A stretch of DNA of 64,000 nucleotides. Source: Gorsachius magnificus (taxonomy: Eukaryota; Chordata; Aves; Pelecaniformes; Ardeidae). Of this stretch, positions 1 through 13,900 are shown in pieces. The position numbers and the translations under genes were made by a program. The stretch is taken from positions 104,479,265-104,543,264 of the forward strand of contig CM067081.1 of assembly GCA_034008185.1 (NCBI GenBank), read 5' to 3'. The stretch's first letter is position 1. Every line of letters starts with the position of its first letter. Below the pieces are notes generated by a model. It did no database searches, was not told the origin of the DNA, and worked only from the letters and a program-made list of their open reading frames with translations.

Positions 1-3000
1 TTAAGCCCTGCAGCATGAGGTTTTAGTCTCCCATTTTGTCACAGTTTGCATAGCTTGCCAGAGCTTGCATTACTTTTTATGTTATTGCTTTCCAAGCATT
101 CCAATCCAGTTCTTCAAAACCCCTGCTTGAATAGTAGTGTCCCTGAATCAGTGGCTTCCAGGTATTGTAGAGCATAAAGTAATCTTTATTTCAGGGGTAC
201 TTAGTATACATTTGCCAGGTGCTTTTTTGTTCTCATTCTGGAACTAAAAAAAGGAAGAATGTTTATAATTTTTCCGTTCCTGTTCTACGCATTTTAAAAT
301 TGAAAAAAAATGCTTAAAACTAATTCACTTGCCTGAATTCATATGGCTATGAGGTTTAGCCTGCTTGGTCAAGTAAGCCACATGGCAGTGTTTACTCCCC
401 AAATGCTTTCAGTGACATTGCATGTGTGAATGTAAAGGATTTTTAAGTGATGTCATTGCGAGTCACTTTGCAGGAAAAAATTCTCTGGCAAAAATAAACA
501 AAAAAAAGAAAGTATGTGGGATGTGTATGTGATCCTGCAAATCTTCCATCTTAAAATAATCAGTTTGTGGGGTTTTTTCCGTTACTCATTTGCCTATAGC
601 CAGTTCAAATTCTTTCTTAGAATACAATCTCATTACAGAACTTGTACAGATGATACACATACTCTTCTGATCAATTCCATTACCAGGTTGTCATGTATAA
701 ATGGATTCCTATTTTCCCCCCTTTTTTAAACCTCTTTGCATATGTTTCTATAGCACTATGAGTATTTAAATAGGCATATGAGAGGGAAGCTCATCTTCTA
801 GCTAGAAAAGCTATGGGCTGCCTGGCACTTACTGGCTTTCTCAGTTTTGTCCACTCAACAGTGGAAAAGACAGATGGATGATGTGAAAATAAATATTTCA
901 GAGATACTATGATAGTGGTAGATTTGTACGTCCCTGTCTGTCCCCCTCCGACGTGCCCAAACCACAATCAGTCTGCTCTCTTTTGAGCACAAAGGAGACA
1001 CTGCATTGCTCAGAAGGACAAGATGGAAATGGCCTCAGGGATTTTCCTGGAGATTGCAGAAGACCTGAGGCAGATCTGGGAAGGGAGGTCTCTCAAAGGA
1101 TTATCTCCCGCTGCAGCCGCTGGCTCATCCATCCTCCCCACCAGCCTCATGACTGTACAGCAAGGCAAACAGGAACAATGTGGAGGAGGAAGGTGGGTGC
1201 AGGCAGGAAAAGCTTTTTCCCGCTTCAGCTCATCTTTATTTTTTATTGATAGCTAACTGTTCTGGAAAAATAATTTCTGGAGCACATACAGCAGCATGAA
1301 CCACAGAGGTATTAGCAGTAACGTGTCCCCACTCAGGACTGGTGCACCGATGACAGTTCTTTGGCAAAACAAAGGACCCCACAGAAACCTGCATTGGCAG
1401 CTTATATTTTGTGTTACTATCATGTCTCGATTTTCTGTGGTTTGCAAGTCCTTTAAAAAACTCTCAGCAGAATATAACTATACTGCAATGTATTATAACA
1501 TGAAGATCATGTGTATTGTTCTGAGAAGAACTTAAAAGCTCAATCCACTAGCACTTTGCATAATTTCCCTAAAAGACGTGAACACCAATCAAACTTTTAT
1601 GGATGTGCAGTGTTGGTGGGTTCATCTTCAAAGAGAACAAGGGAGTTCTGCCCATTTCCTTCTGGACTCTCTCACTGTGGGTTTTACTCTCTCACTGTAT
1701 TTATACATTACTTCACACTCACATGGGAAAGTACTTTCCAGGGCAGCATGGTTTGCTAGTTAGCACTACTATCAGATAAAGCATGGTAGCAAAAGAAAAA
1801 AAAAAAAAAGGAAGAAGAGATAAAGTAGTGGAATAGAGTACAATATCAGTGCTGGCATTCTGGTGAATATAGCTCTGGCTTTGCAAATATTCATTTGCCT
1901 TCCCTTAGAGATGTAAGTGAGATCAGATGTTTGTGTGTAGCTCACAGCAGTGACTCAAAAAATGGAGTGGACAAGTATGGTGATCAAACGGGTAAAAAGA
2001 GGAGGGAACTGTAAATCATTTCAAGGACAGCCTGTAAATCAAATCAGGTTAGGGCATTTGTATTTTTTCACACTTACATACTCTGAGTACATTATAAAAC
2101 TCTGAGCGTACAAAATCTTGGGCCTAATTCTTGTCAAAAAGAGACATTATTAAGCCATTTTTGTGGAGTACAATGTTCTTAAACTGGAAATGAATTATGA
2201 TTATGTCCATCTTCTACTGCTAGAGTTATTAAAAATAAAGGTTGCATTTTTAGATAGTCTTTGCTAATTTTAAATAACATTGCAGAGAGCTCAGTGTTAC
2301 TTTGCCCTGAGGGCTCTGAAAAGCCTGTCAGGAACAAATTTGTAGTAAACTCACATGTGTATTGGCAGGCTTGTTTTCAGTAAGATTATAAATGTCAGTT
2401 GCTCGTCCAGAACAGGTGGCACGATAAAAAAATTGGTTATGGGAAATGAACACCGTTTACAAGGAAAACATCCACTTTTGCAGATTGGGAATAAAAACCG
2501 TTGCACAGCTGATCTGTGAACTAGTGGTGCTTTCTAATGTGTTTTCTTTAAAATTGCTTTGAGAAGTTCATGGCTACAGATTTTCCCCTGTTACTGTTTG
2601 GTTTTATGTTTCCTTTATTCCATAGTTCATATCTGAACCATTAAAGAGTCTTTATGTGTGCCATCTTGGCATTTGGATCAGTTTAATACTGGTATCACCC
2701 CATTAATCACAAAGGAGTTACTGTGGCTTCATACTGAAGCAAACATGGGTGGGATGGGGTCTGCAGTCATGGAGGACCTACAACAAATGATTTACTGGTT
2801 GGTTCATATCACAGATCTCCCCTGGGCTTGTTCTTCCCATTATTTTATATGAGTACAGGAACAGTAACAGGTTGATTATCGAGTTTTATTCATCCTCTTC
2901 TCCACCAACAATGTTTTTTCTTTGAACTGGAAAAGGTGATTAGTAAACTGAAGCCCTGTACTCATGGTGATTGAAAGCCTCTCTTCCAGGAAGTCTTCAG

Positions 3001-6000
3001 CTCTCATCATTGTTTTATTTTTAGTGGCAATTTACCAATATAGCACTGTTTCACGAAGGTCAAAGAAATGGTGTGTCCCCAGCATGCCACAGCTGATGCC
3101 ATTGCTCCCCTTCTACTATATGCTTCAGGCTGTGTAGCACAAAATATACTCCAGAGGACACAGGTGAGTAAAATAGAAATAAACACATCAACACAACAAG
3201 TGAGAAAACCATTAATGCTTTTTGCCATTTTTTTACTGCTGTGGAATCTTTGAGTTCCTCCTACCCTAAATGATCCTCTCAGGAAAAGACACGGTTGCCC
3301 AGCTAAGACCAGTCTGCCTTCATATGAGTGAAAAATGAAAAAAAGGTTTACAAGACTCCTTAGCACACTCAGATCTGAAAAACTGGCCACACAATTCCTT
3401 GGCAAAACAGGCCTGTTGTACCTTCCCAGCCCCGAATTTCTCACTCCCTTGACACCTCTGTGCTGCTGGTGCAAACAAGAAATCATGGTACCACAGCTAT
3501 TTGTTTTCTTCTAGCATCCCAGCAGTTCATAGCATTTCCTTTATGAATCAGAGGTGCCTTTTGGAAGCTGTGAGTGACCAGGAATTAAGCGAGGGTAACT
3601 AATATAACAGTTTCTCTGTACCATCCCCACATTTCTCATGTGAATACTACTACAGGACCAGAGCACATAACCCACAAAGCTACACAGAGCATCACGAATC
3701 CATTTGCGATGTAAGTAGTTACTTTCTCAGCATGAAGTAGGAAAACTCCTAGAAGTTTGGATATTTAAATTACTGTCTTCTCCTCTCTTTCTTACTTGGC
3801 AAAAAAGAAATATTCTTCAGTTGGTCATTCAGCCTTATTCACTTGCCATGGCAATTAAACAGAAAGCAGCTCAGGGTTACAGAAGAAAGCTACTCCTCAT
3901 GCTTTGCCTGTTTCAGTTACACATGGCTGGCAAGGAGTCTTGCTAACTGAAACAGATTCATGGAGGCTGTTCGGCACCTTCCTTCCCTTCCTTTTTCCAT
4001 GTCCTCTGTGGGCGAAATGACATCCGGGGTGTGGGTTCCTTGTCACTGCTGCCAGTGTGCTCCAACCTGCAAGCAAGATTTGACCTTCATCAGGTGCCAC
4101 GCTTGAGGTCAATAACAATAAAAAGAAGTCCCAGCAGGAGCACTGGGAAAGTGTGCATATAACAGACTCCAAAACACCCACAGTGGGCAAAGCTCAGGAA
4201 ATTCCTGACCTTAGAAATGGCCTTCTCAGTTTCGTGTAAAGAAAGAAAGAAAAAAAAAATAATTCTCTGCCAGGCATTAAAATCAAGATTATTAAATTTA
4301 AGAGCAGATTGAGTTCTTTCCTTGCATTCAGTTGCCTTTGTTGAGTAGTGATATATTCTGGTTCCTAGCAGCACACCACTGTTTACGCTGGTTACTAAAG
4401 GAATAAATTGTTCTAAGGATGCAGATGTCCAAGTAGTTAACATTACAGCCTACAGCTGTTGCCAAGGAAATAGGAAAACCTGAGTTACTCTCCTGCAGAA
4501 CTACTTTGTTAAGTTATATTTCTTACTTATGTCATCCTTAGTTTTCTCCCTTTATGCAACATCCCTGTGTGATGTTGATGGGTACTGAGACCCATGTCCA
4601 AAGGTCATGGCTGGTGACAGGGCTTTTGTGTACTCTAGGATGTAAGCAGAAGCTCTTGGCTAAGAGCTTCAGAAGTTACTGTGCCTGTGGAGGCCTCCAT
4701 TTTTATTTGCCTGGCCTCGACACATTAAAAGTGGCTAGATTTTAAATCTAGGTACAATTTCTAAAGGCGAAACATGTCCAGCTGAGCACCCAAATCAGTA
4801 GTTCTGTTGAAAATCACTGATGGTCATATAAAAATATTCCTAAAATTATACCACATGAAGATGGCCTCTCTATTCCAGTGCTTTATTTAAAGGCTTGTGA
4901 GCTCAATAATTATATATATTTTAAGGATGTTAATATCTGATATTTCTGTGCCTTTTAAACTTTTCAGGTGTATGAATATTTTTTTTGTTGTTTGTTTATG
5001 GAAACGGGCATGCTGTGAACAAACTTAACAAAAAAAGATTCCAGTTGACTTCAGAAGATATTTTACTGACTTCTCAGGAAGTTTTGGGGTATAACAGTTA
5101 AAAGGAGACATAAGATAAATAAATTTATTCCATGAAAAAATATTCAACCTTTGTGGGTTACACTGTGCCAGTTTTTATAAAGGTCTATGACATCCTCCAA
5201 ACAGATTGTTTGGTGATGGTTTTAAATTAAAATATACAATATATTGACATTAGCTAGATTTTTCCAATGTCAGTTCACCTGGCTAACAAGAACACTAGAC
5301 ACCATCAGTTGTTAATAATTAAAAAGTATTTACACTGATTTTTCTAATTTTTCCTTTTAACCCTTCCAACAAATTTGCAGAAGCCTTTGTATTTTGTATT
5401 TTATTAATGTAATATATAACAAGATATTTTAGCTGATGTTTTATGCACTGCAACTTAATTCACATCATCACTTGTTAGTAAGATGTTGCTGTGCACTAGG
5501 AAAGTTCCTTTTCCTCTCCTGGCCACTCTGAGTAACACAGTGTCAAAGGTAGAAAAGCAGGCAGCAGGGAGACTAAAACAGGGAAGAATTTTGTCTATTA
5601 CAAAATACTGGAAAGGCAGGAAATTTAAAGTTGAGTCTAAAGTTAAAATATAAACAATTGGAAAGTTAACACAGGTTTGGATCTCTGCAAAGTGTATGCA
5701 CCATTAGAAATAAGGTATGAAAGGAGACTTGATTCTTCTCATTTTTATACTGGCAAGAACCAGAAATGGTCTTGGTGTAACACCAGCAATGTAACAGGAA
5801 AATGGGACAAAAAAAAATTAAAAATCCTAAGATCAAGACTTTTCAGGGGGGACCAGGACAGGGACAGAAATCTGAGTGTGCTCCGTGACTTCCCTGCCAT
5901 GGTGGGCTCCCAGCTCTCGAGCCCATGCATGTCCTCCCCATGGAAAACAGATGTGCCTCTGTGCCATCTTTTGGATTCCCCTCATCTCCAGGGCTCCCTA

Positions 6001-8890
6001 GAAGATCAAGCAGCATGAAGGCAAAGCTCTGCTGACAGCCATGCCCTGGGGTGCACACCTGAGCATTCTTCCCATCAGACCGCTGGCACCAGTGCCTGCT
6101 CCCTTTCGGACTGCCACCATCTGTGACCCTTGGTAACCTGGACTCTGACAGTGGCTCCTATTAGGAGTCCAGAAATTCAGCTGGAGAGCTGGAAGTCTTT
6201 CCCAAGAGATCTTTGCTGTGTGGTATGGAGAGGCTTTCTCTTCTGGACAAGGCAAGAGATGCTAATTCTTGGCACTCTTGTGTCCTTTTAAATGAAGGCT
6301 AACCTTCTCATACCAGGGAGTGTCTTGAGTTGAGCTGCCTGGCTGCAGATCTGGTCATTCGGCATCAGCACCAGACTCCACTGAGGTCTCCAGACCCAGC
6401 GACAAGACACAAAAGCTTGTCCTTCCTGAAAATTGCTTCTGGGGTAAAATTCAAGAGAGTTATTACCTTCAGCAACATTGTCAAAGGGTTTTCTCTGCCC
6501 TCGCTGATAACAACAACCCGTGGGAGAAGGAGAAATCTCAGGTCACTGAAGAGCCTCCAGACGTAGGCCTCCATGTCTGGCCTACCGAACAGTTTATTCA
6601 TGTATGTTTTGTTGTGGCTGCTGGTGTTGATAGCTCACGACTTCCACAGAAATTTTTTTTCAAGTTCATCGGTAGTTTCCCTCCATTCCCATTTCTGATG
6701 AGGGAAGACCAAGATGTTTTGGTTGCAAAAAACTCCTTTGCTGCTACTCACAGGACCAAATAATTGCTGAAAACAATGATTTACAAGATTTCTTGTAAAA
6801 TTTGGGTGCATTGCCAGATGCCTGCTCAGACAGACTGTGCATCCCTTCTGCAACGAGATGGGAGGGGTTCAGTGCTCCTGATCTATGTACCTCTTCCAAT
6901 TTGGACTAGGACAGCCACAAACAATTGGGTGCCTTTATTGCTTAGAAACAGTCTTTTTTGCCTACTACTGGTGAATTTTCTGTAGATGTACACACAGGCC
7001 ACATACTCTGAATGGAAGAGCAGGCCAGTAAGTGCTATTTCATTGAGACTTTGTCAATCTCAAAATTAGACAAAGCATAGATCCTTTTAGGGAATGAAGG
7101 ATGACTGCTGTAGTAGCTAGTTTTGCTGGCTTGGATTGAAACCCTTGTTCTGCCTTACATTCCTGCTTTAGACTGAGGGTCTCCTTAACGCTAAGGTCAA
7201 CACCTATGCGTAAGGCGCAATGAAGGGACTGTGAGGACTGAAGTATGATGCATATGCATTAATATAGAGACTCTGCTATCCCGAAAGTTTCCAGGTCACT
7301 CATCAATGGTGCGTTCTGGTAGATGTATGCAGACAACCATCTCTAATGACCACAGTTACTATGCTTATGGAGCTGCGGTTATAATGCCAGCAACCCGATG
7401 CTCTACTATTCTTCAGCATTGACTTCAGCTCAAAGCAACCATTTTCTTGTATTTTATTGCTTTGGGGTTAGAATTACTTCATCCCAGGCCACATGCTAAG
7501 AGCACTAACTTCCAAGGGCCTCTTCTGCTGTGAGTAGATGAAGCATGAAGATCCAAGGCTTTGAGCCAGGTTTTCATTTCTGTTGTGCTGTCATGAATGG
7601 AACCACTCCAGTTTTAGTGAACATAACAGAGTGGGGGAGCACTTGGGCCTTCTTAGAGCAAATTTCTGAGAGTCATAGTGGAAAACAAAGGACTGTCACT
7701 CTGCTCCCTATTCTCTTCTGGGTTTGAGTGGCTCAGCCAGAATTTTTAAAACTTGTCATCAGTGGTTTTGAAATCATGCATAAAAATTTCATTTCTAGAC
7801 ATTGAAAACATAGGGAAGATTTACTGCAGTGAAAAATAAAAAAGCTCATGGTATAGCAACTTCACTTAGGGTGCTCAGAGCAATGATGGACATGATAAAA
7901 CACACTTACAAGGGAAATAATATTACCTCATGTGCTCATGTATAATTAAAACCAGTAACGCTGTTGAATATCTCACTTGAGGATATGAGATGAAGGACAC
8001 TGGCTAACTTTCACTGCTAATGTTTGGCGTACCTTCTGCTGTAGGCAATTGCGTCTGAGTTCATCATCATTAAGTAGTAGAGTAGATTTGGGGAGGTCAC
8101 ATAAGGGATATCAGCCCATAGCTTCATGGCATAATGTATATGCTGTTGAGAAAGCTGACAGAATGGAGCTTGGATTATTCACAGGTCATTTCCCCTTAGG
8201 GAAAGGATTTGGAGCTATGACTGTTATTTCAGATCCCTTCTTCCTGGTCATGTGGTTTTGCTCAACACATAGCTCATTTGTTTGGGTAATGCATTGGTTG
8301 GCAGAATATATCTTTGAGCAAATGTTATTCCCAAAGTGGGGGTCATGATCTTGGAAGTGCAAGTGGAAATGGGGTCATGGGAAAAGCTGAGAATTGCTGG
8401 AATGTGGTGAAAGCAAAGTAATCTACACATGTTTATGTTGACAGCAACCACAAAATGGTTCCCTGAGGAACCCAGATGAAGTTATCACAGTGAGTAGAAA
8501 GGTAGAACTGGCATAAATAACTCAAGGTCAGGCTTGCTGTGCTTAAAAAATCTTTAGGTAGTTCAGCTCTCTTAAATCTAAACCATGTGACCTGATACCC
8601 TTTTAATCACAGAAATCAGGCTTTGTAGGGAAGTTTCCTTTGAGTATACATGGAATATCACTGCTTTCTGGCAAAAAATAAACTTCCTTTCCTGATAGAA
8701 AAGTTTGACATATCACCTTCATTTTTTAGTAAATATTTCCATGCATGTTTGTTTACTTTTCAGCAGAGGGCTTTTCCAGCCCTCAAAGTTTACAGGTGGG
8801 AAGACTAAAACTAGAGGAGGAGTTTGTTGTCAGAGGAGAAATCGTGGGTTTGCCTGCAATGTACAAATCCTTAGACCAGCAGAAAGTTTT
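1..8890. other. Unassigned non-coding sequence
   Basis: AT-rich unique sequence with no recognisable gene, RNA or transposon. Short open frames on both strands (longest 159 codons, minus strand, 3007-3486) have no recognised motif and are within chance expectation. A modestly GC-richer patch at about 5840-6130 shows no CpG clustering. One segment at 3025-3163 has good splice-site-like flanks and is reported separately. Confidence 0.6.
3025..3163 (+). other. Exon-like segment without an open frame (speculative)
   Basis: A strong acceptor-like pyrimidine run ending in TTTTTAG lies just before 3025. A consensus donor, CAG followed by GTGAGT, lies at 3161-3169. All three forward frames between them contain stops, so it cannot be an internal coding exon. 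If it is transcribed it would be an untranslated or long-non-coding RNA exon. Splice-like pairs of this quality also occur by chance in a window of this size. Confidence 0.15.
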
Positions 8891-9454
8891 TAACAGACAT
8901 AGATTTGCATACTAGGAGCTTAGAGCAGTGCAAAGCTAAGTGTCTACGTTGCTGCAGAGCTGAGCAGTGTGATTGCCTCAAAAACTCTGGCTGCTACACG
9001 CAACTTGGCAACTGGCTTGAACACCTGGGTGCCAGATACATTTGAAGGCAGCTGCTATGTTGATCCTTCTGCAATGTATGACGCATGGCAATTACTCTCA
9101 ACAAGGACTATTGGAGATCTTAAGGCAACTCCACAGCATCATTAGAGCGGTTCTGCTTAGCCCTGTTCAGTTTAATGTTCCCTTTCCCACATATGGCAGT
9201 GATTGTGCTGACTGACTGCATATGACGGAGCTCTTTGCTCAACTCAGCAGTAACCTTCTGGTCAGTAATGAAGGTCCTAAACACTTGATTAGTATTTTGT
9301 TCAGTTGGGATGCCTGCCTGAATTAAGTTTAGCATAATCTTAATCTTCCCACTTTGGTGTGTCCTCAGCCTATTAACATGAATGGTATGAAACCCCTTGA
9401 ATAAATCTTTGTTCACTCCACTGAGTAATCAGCTCTGTGTTCAGTAGATTTTCG
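8891..9454. other. Unassigned segment abutting a CR1, with opposed open frames
   Basis: A plus-strand stop-to-stop frame of 73 codons (8924-9145) and a minus-strand frame of about 105 codons (9120-9434) overlap slightly. The minus frame stops just short of the 3' end of the CR1 that begins at 9455. Neither contains a motif I recognise, and frames of this length are expected by chance. No function is assigned. Confidence 0.4.
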
Positions 9455-10921
9455 TAGAACCACAGAATCACTTAGGTTGGAAAAGACCTTTAAGATCATC
9501 AAGTCCAACCATTAACCAAGTCCACCACTAAACCACGTCTCTAAGCACCTCGTCTACCTGTCTTTTAAATACCTCCAGGGATGGGGACTCAACCCCTTCC
9601 CTGGGCAGCCCATTCCAATGCTTGACAACCTTTGGTGAAGACATTGTTCCTAATGTCCAATCTAAACCACCCTGGTGCAACTGGAGACCATTTCCTCCTG
9701 TCCTATTGCTTGTTACTTAGCAAAAGAGACTAACATCCACCTCACTGCAACCTCCTGTCAGGCAGTTGTAGAGGGCGAGAAGGTCTCCCCTCAGCCTCCT
9801 CTTCTCCAGGCTGAACAACCCCAGTTCCCTCAGCTGCTCCTCATCAGACATGCTCCAGACCCTGCACCAGCTTTGCTGCCCTTCTCTGGACACGCTCCAG
9901 CACCTTAATGTCCTTATTGTAGTGAGGGGCCCAAAACTGAACACAGTATTCGAGGTGCAGCCTCACCAGTGCCGAGCACAGAAGGATGATTACTTCCATA
10001 GTGCTACTGGCCACACTATTCCTGATACAAGCCAGGATGTTATTGGTCTCCTTGGCCACCTGGGCACACTGCTGGTTCATATTCAGCCGGCTGTCAACCA
10101 GTATCCCCAGATCCCTCTCTGCCAAACAGCTTTCCAGCTGCTCTTCCCCAAGCCTGTAGCATTGCATGGGGTTGTTGTGACCCAAGTGCAGGACCCGGCA
10201 CTTGGCCTTGTTGAACCTCATCCAGCCTGTCCAGGTCCCTCTGCAGACCCCTCCTCCCCTTGAACAGATCAACACTCCCGCCCAACTTGGTGTCATCTGC
10301 AAACTTACTGAGGGTGCACTCAATCCCCTTGTCCAGATAATTGATAAAGATATTAAACAGAACTGGGCACAACACTGAGCCCTGGGGAACACCACTGGTG
10401 ACAAGCTGCCAACTGGATTTAACTCCATTCACCACAATTTTTTAGGCCTGACCACCCAGCCAGGTTTTTACCCAGTGAAGACTACACCTGCCCAAGCTAT
10501 GAGCCTCCAGCTTCTCCAGGAGAATGCTGTGGGAAACGGTGTCAAAGGCTTTTCTAAGATCCAGGTAGACAGCATCTGCAGCCTTTCCCTCGTCTACTAG
10601 GTGGGTCACCTGGTCATAGAAGGAGATTAGGTTGGTCAGGCAGGACCAACCTTTCATAAACCCATACTGACTGGGCCTCATCACCTGGTTGTCCTGTATG
10701 TGCCACGTGATGGCACTCAAGATGATCTGCTCCATAGCCTTCCCTGGCAGCAAGGTTAGACTGACAGGCCTGCAGTTCCCTGGATCCTCCTTCTGGACCT
10801 TCTTGTAGATGGGTGTCACATTTGCTAGCCTCCAGTCAACTAGGACCTCCCCAGTTAGCCAGGACTGCTGAAAAATGATGGAAAGTAACTTGGTGAGCAC
10901 TTCTGCCAGGTCCCTCAATGG
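9455..10921 (-). mobile_element. CR1 non-LTR retrotransposon, 5'-truncated, about 1.47 kb
   Basis: This is the longest CR1 copy here and lies on the minus strand. Its 3' end, seen on the plus strand from 9455, shows the diagnostic run GGTTGGAAAAGACCTTTAAG followed by a CR1 end-type AGTCCAACC. The element reads leftward through the C-terminal ORF2 region and the reverse-transcriptase domain and stops abruptly near 10921, inside ORF2. The endonuclease part and ORF1 are therefore absent. Such 5' truncation is normal for CR1, which inserts by target-primed reverse transcription and usually leaves no clear target-site duplication. The tail here is very short (AGAACCACAGAATCA-like). The 53-bp fragment at 26096-26148 appears to be the same subfamily. 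Confidence 0.95.
9455..10921 (-). pseudogene. CR1 ORF2 relic: reverse transcriptase and C-terminal region
   Basis: The protein is a non-LTR reverse transcriptase of the CR1 clade, which copies element RNA into the genome. The first piece (10442-10918, 158 residues) has RPVSL at residues 50-54, the QYGFMKG region at 84-90 and motif A, YLDLRKAFDTV, at 118-128 with its aspartate. An in-frame TAA at 10442-10444 interrupts it. The same frame continues (10094-10435) with SGVPQGS (motif B) and FADD (motif C, usually YADD in other reverse transcriptases). A small deletion near 10220, at DRLDEV, shifts the frame. The third piece runs through KCRVLHLGH and the [13 protein letters not shown] block to about 9850, where another shift occurs. 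The fourth ends at a TAA near 9717. All three catalytic aspartates survive, but the four lesions and the missing N-terminus make it non-functional. Confidence 0.93.
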
Positions 10922-13900
10922 ATATCATGATTGAACATTAATGAGTAGTAAACAATTCATACGTAAAATTCGAATTTCAGATGCAGACTCCAATCCTGAA
11001 AACAAGCCTGAGCTTGTTGAGTGTCTGAGTCCTTCTGCATTGCCTTTTGTGAAGTGAAATTGCATGATTCTGTTAAAGAGACTGGTATTTATCATTAAAA
11101 TTATATAATTTGGCGATAGCATTTCTGTCTCATATGAGCTACACAGGAGATAGCTCTATACAGGGAACACTTTCCTTAAATTTAGAAGATTTTCTTCACA
11201 GTAACATCCAGCCTCACTTTTTAAGTGAAATGCACATTCTGCAAAAGTCAGCAACAATTCCAAAATGCTTGTAGGGTCAGAAAGCATCAAAATTTGCTGA
11301 ATTTTGTATGTGTTGATTTTAGTGTGTAAAGATGAGAGCCATCACTATGTCCCCCTACTTCTGTGCTTTACAGCACCAGGGAAATAACGAATGTGGGTAG
11401 GAATTGGGAAACTGAGAAGCAAGTGTACCAGGGTTGTCCTTCCAAGTTTCAGGGAAAACCTAGCAGAAATGCCACAGAGCACTAAGCAAAACCATCATGT
11501 ACTTGTGGCTGTGTTAATTTTCATTTGTGCTGTACAAACCAGAAGGATGTCCTTAAAATGACATGTTTCAGAGCAAAGAAGGAGCTGAGCCCCACCAGGG
11601 CCCCATGGTGCTCCTGCAGCAGATTCCTCTTAACCTGTTCTTGTCCAGATACCCTTGGTGGGAAGCTTCTGGTTAGGCTGAGCAGCATTGCCGGCTGGAG
11701 GGCTGGGAGATGGTTGCAGGAGTGAGGAAGGAGAAAGAGAGTGGCAGTTTGGTAGCTGTTTCAGGGTTTGAGAGAAGCACTTCAGGAACAGTGTGATGTT
11801 TCCACTAAAGTGATCAGGTGAGGTTAATTACTTAGCCTACCAAGATAAGGTTAGAGAGGTTAGAGATTTAACACATCTTGTTTTGCCTTTGATCACTTTT
11901 TTCAAGTTGTATCATAGCCCTGTGAGGTAGGAATGCTGTTTCCAAATAAAAGCTTATTTGACAGAGCAACCATTATTATTCAGCAAGAGGGGGGATTACA
12001 TGGTAGTCCAAATGTATAGGCTTTTCTTTAAACTAGACTATTCTTGAAAGCTTCCAGCTAAAAGAAAACAAATGTCTAATAAAAGGTGCAGTCAGTCTTT
12101 TTGAAAATAAAAGATCAGTCCTGAGTTTTGCTATTTTAAAAAAGCCTTTATTTTACTTTTGATAATATTAAGCATCTAACATGAAAAAACTTCTCTCTTG
12201 TATTTCCATTTAAGCGTAATGATGTCCACAACAGAAAAAAAGACCCCATATTTCCTCTTTAAGACTTTTTTTTTTTTGATTCTGATGTGCCAGACTGAAA
12301 AATCATCAGGAAGTCAAAAGTGCCTGCCTTAACCAAGTTACCTTGTGCTTTGTAGGACTAGCAAATATACACGGGGCACTGTTTAAACTGTAACCTTTTC
12401 TGCAAATTTCAGCCTTGCAGCCCCAACAGGGAATTAAGCAACTGAAACCCAAACTCTAACGCCCACAAGCCCTGGGAAGTCACACAAGTGAATTAAGTAT
12501 CTGAGTGACTTTCACGGATAACACTGCCCTTGCCAGGGCAGGGGTTGTATTTCAATTTTAAGCTGGCTAGGATGTGCAGTGGTCTGAAGAACAGTATGGG
12601 AAATAATATAAGCAAAATGTAAATGCTGAGCTCTGGTACTAGCCCTATGAGGAAACTCAGCTGATGCTGGCAAGGGCTGTCAGCAATGGGTTCCCATAAT
12701 CTAGGCTTGCTGGCCTATGTCTATGTTAGCCATCTCCCTGTCTCACATTGTCCAGGGGCTGAACTTCATCCGTTCTTGCACTAAAAGAAGCTAAGGTACA
12801 GGCAGTCATTTTTACCAGTATAATACTGTTCATGCCTGTATTAAAAACAGAACATACTTGCTTTCTCTGTTCCCTTTCCCATGCATCAGTCAGGATTACA
12901 AGGACAAGGGAAGAGGATCCTTACTATTTCAAAAAATGTCATATGTCAAAATAGACCGAGGATTTTCTCACTCTCCCAAAGCCCTGATATTCATTCCTGA
13001 ATTTGCATCATCCTTGGATATCTGTTCCTGATCTGGCTTATATCCTGACTGTACTAAACCAAGCAAGGCCAGATTCAGCAAAACCATGAGAAGATGAAGG
13101 CCAACAATGAAATTGGTATCTTAGAAACAGATCCAGCAGCAATGTGACCGTTCCTGTCTGTTGTACGCAGCTCAGTGTGTACGACAGGAGAGGTGACACA
13201 TTCACATCATTTCAAGCTATGGAGACCCAGTCAGTGGAACACAAGTAGGCTGGCGTCCGTGCCAAATGAACCAAGGTAGCAACTGAGTTTGCAAAGCCTG
13301 CCATTTGCGCCAGTGTTGAGAGGCAACACACACACAGTCCCAGATCAAGCAAAGCACTTAAACCCATCTGTAACTTAGTTGTATTAAAACCAGCTCTACA
13401 CACCAAGGAGTTCATTGTGTGGAGAAGCAGGCGCTGGAGGCAGGCTAGATGAGAGCTCTCCAATTCACTACTTGGATCCAGGCCTGCGTAAGCATGACAT
13501 GTATTCTCGGAAAACTCTCACTTTTAAAGGGCAAAAAATATCTGAATGCTTTTTGTTCCTGAAATTTGTGCTTCTTTTTTTATTAGTAATTATTTTAAGG
13601 CTTATCTCTGTACTTGGCTAACTTTGACCTTCCAGTTAGTAATTACATAATTAGGCTTTGAACTTGTATATCACTTCACAGCTTCTCACTTTCCCACAAA
13701 GGCACTGCTGCTCAGTGGTATTTCCACCTCTTCCTACTTTTGTATGCACATTTGTGCCTCCTCAATACACAATAAATTCAGCCAACAAAAGCATACTTTA
13801 TACCAGCTGATTAGGCTTCAGGTTGAGGCTGAGGAAGTGCTTTGATGCAAAGTTCTGATTTTCATCATTTTTAAAATATTTTGTGGGAAATAAAATTCTT

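Noticed and set aside
3007..3486. 159-codon open frame on the minus strand
   Set aside because: No recognisable motif or family. Frames of this length are expected a few times by chance in 64 kb.
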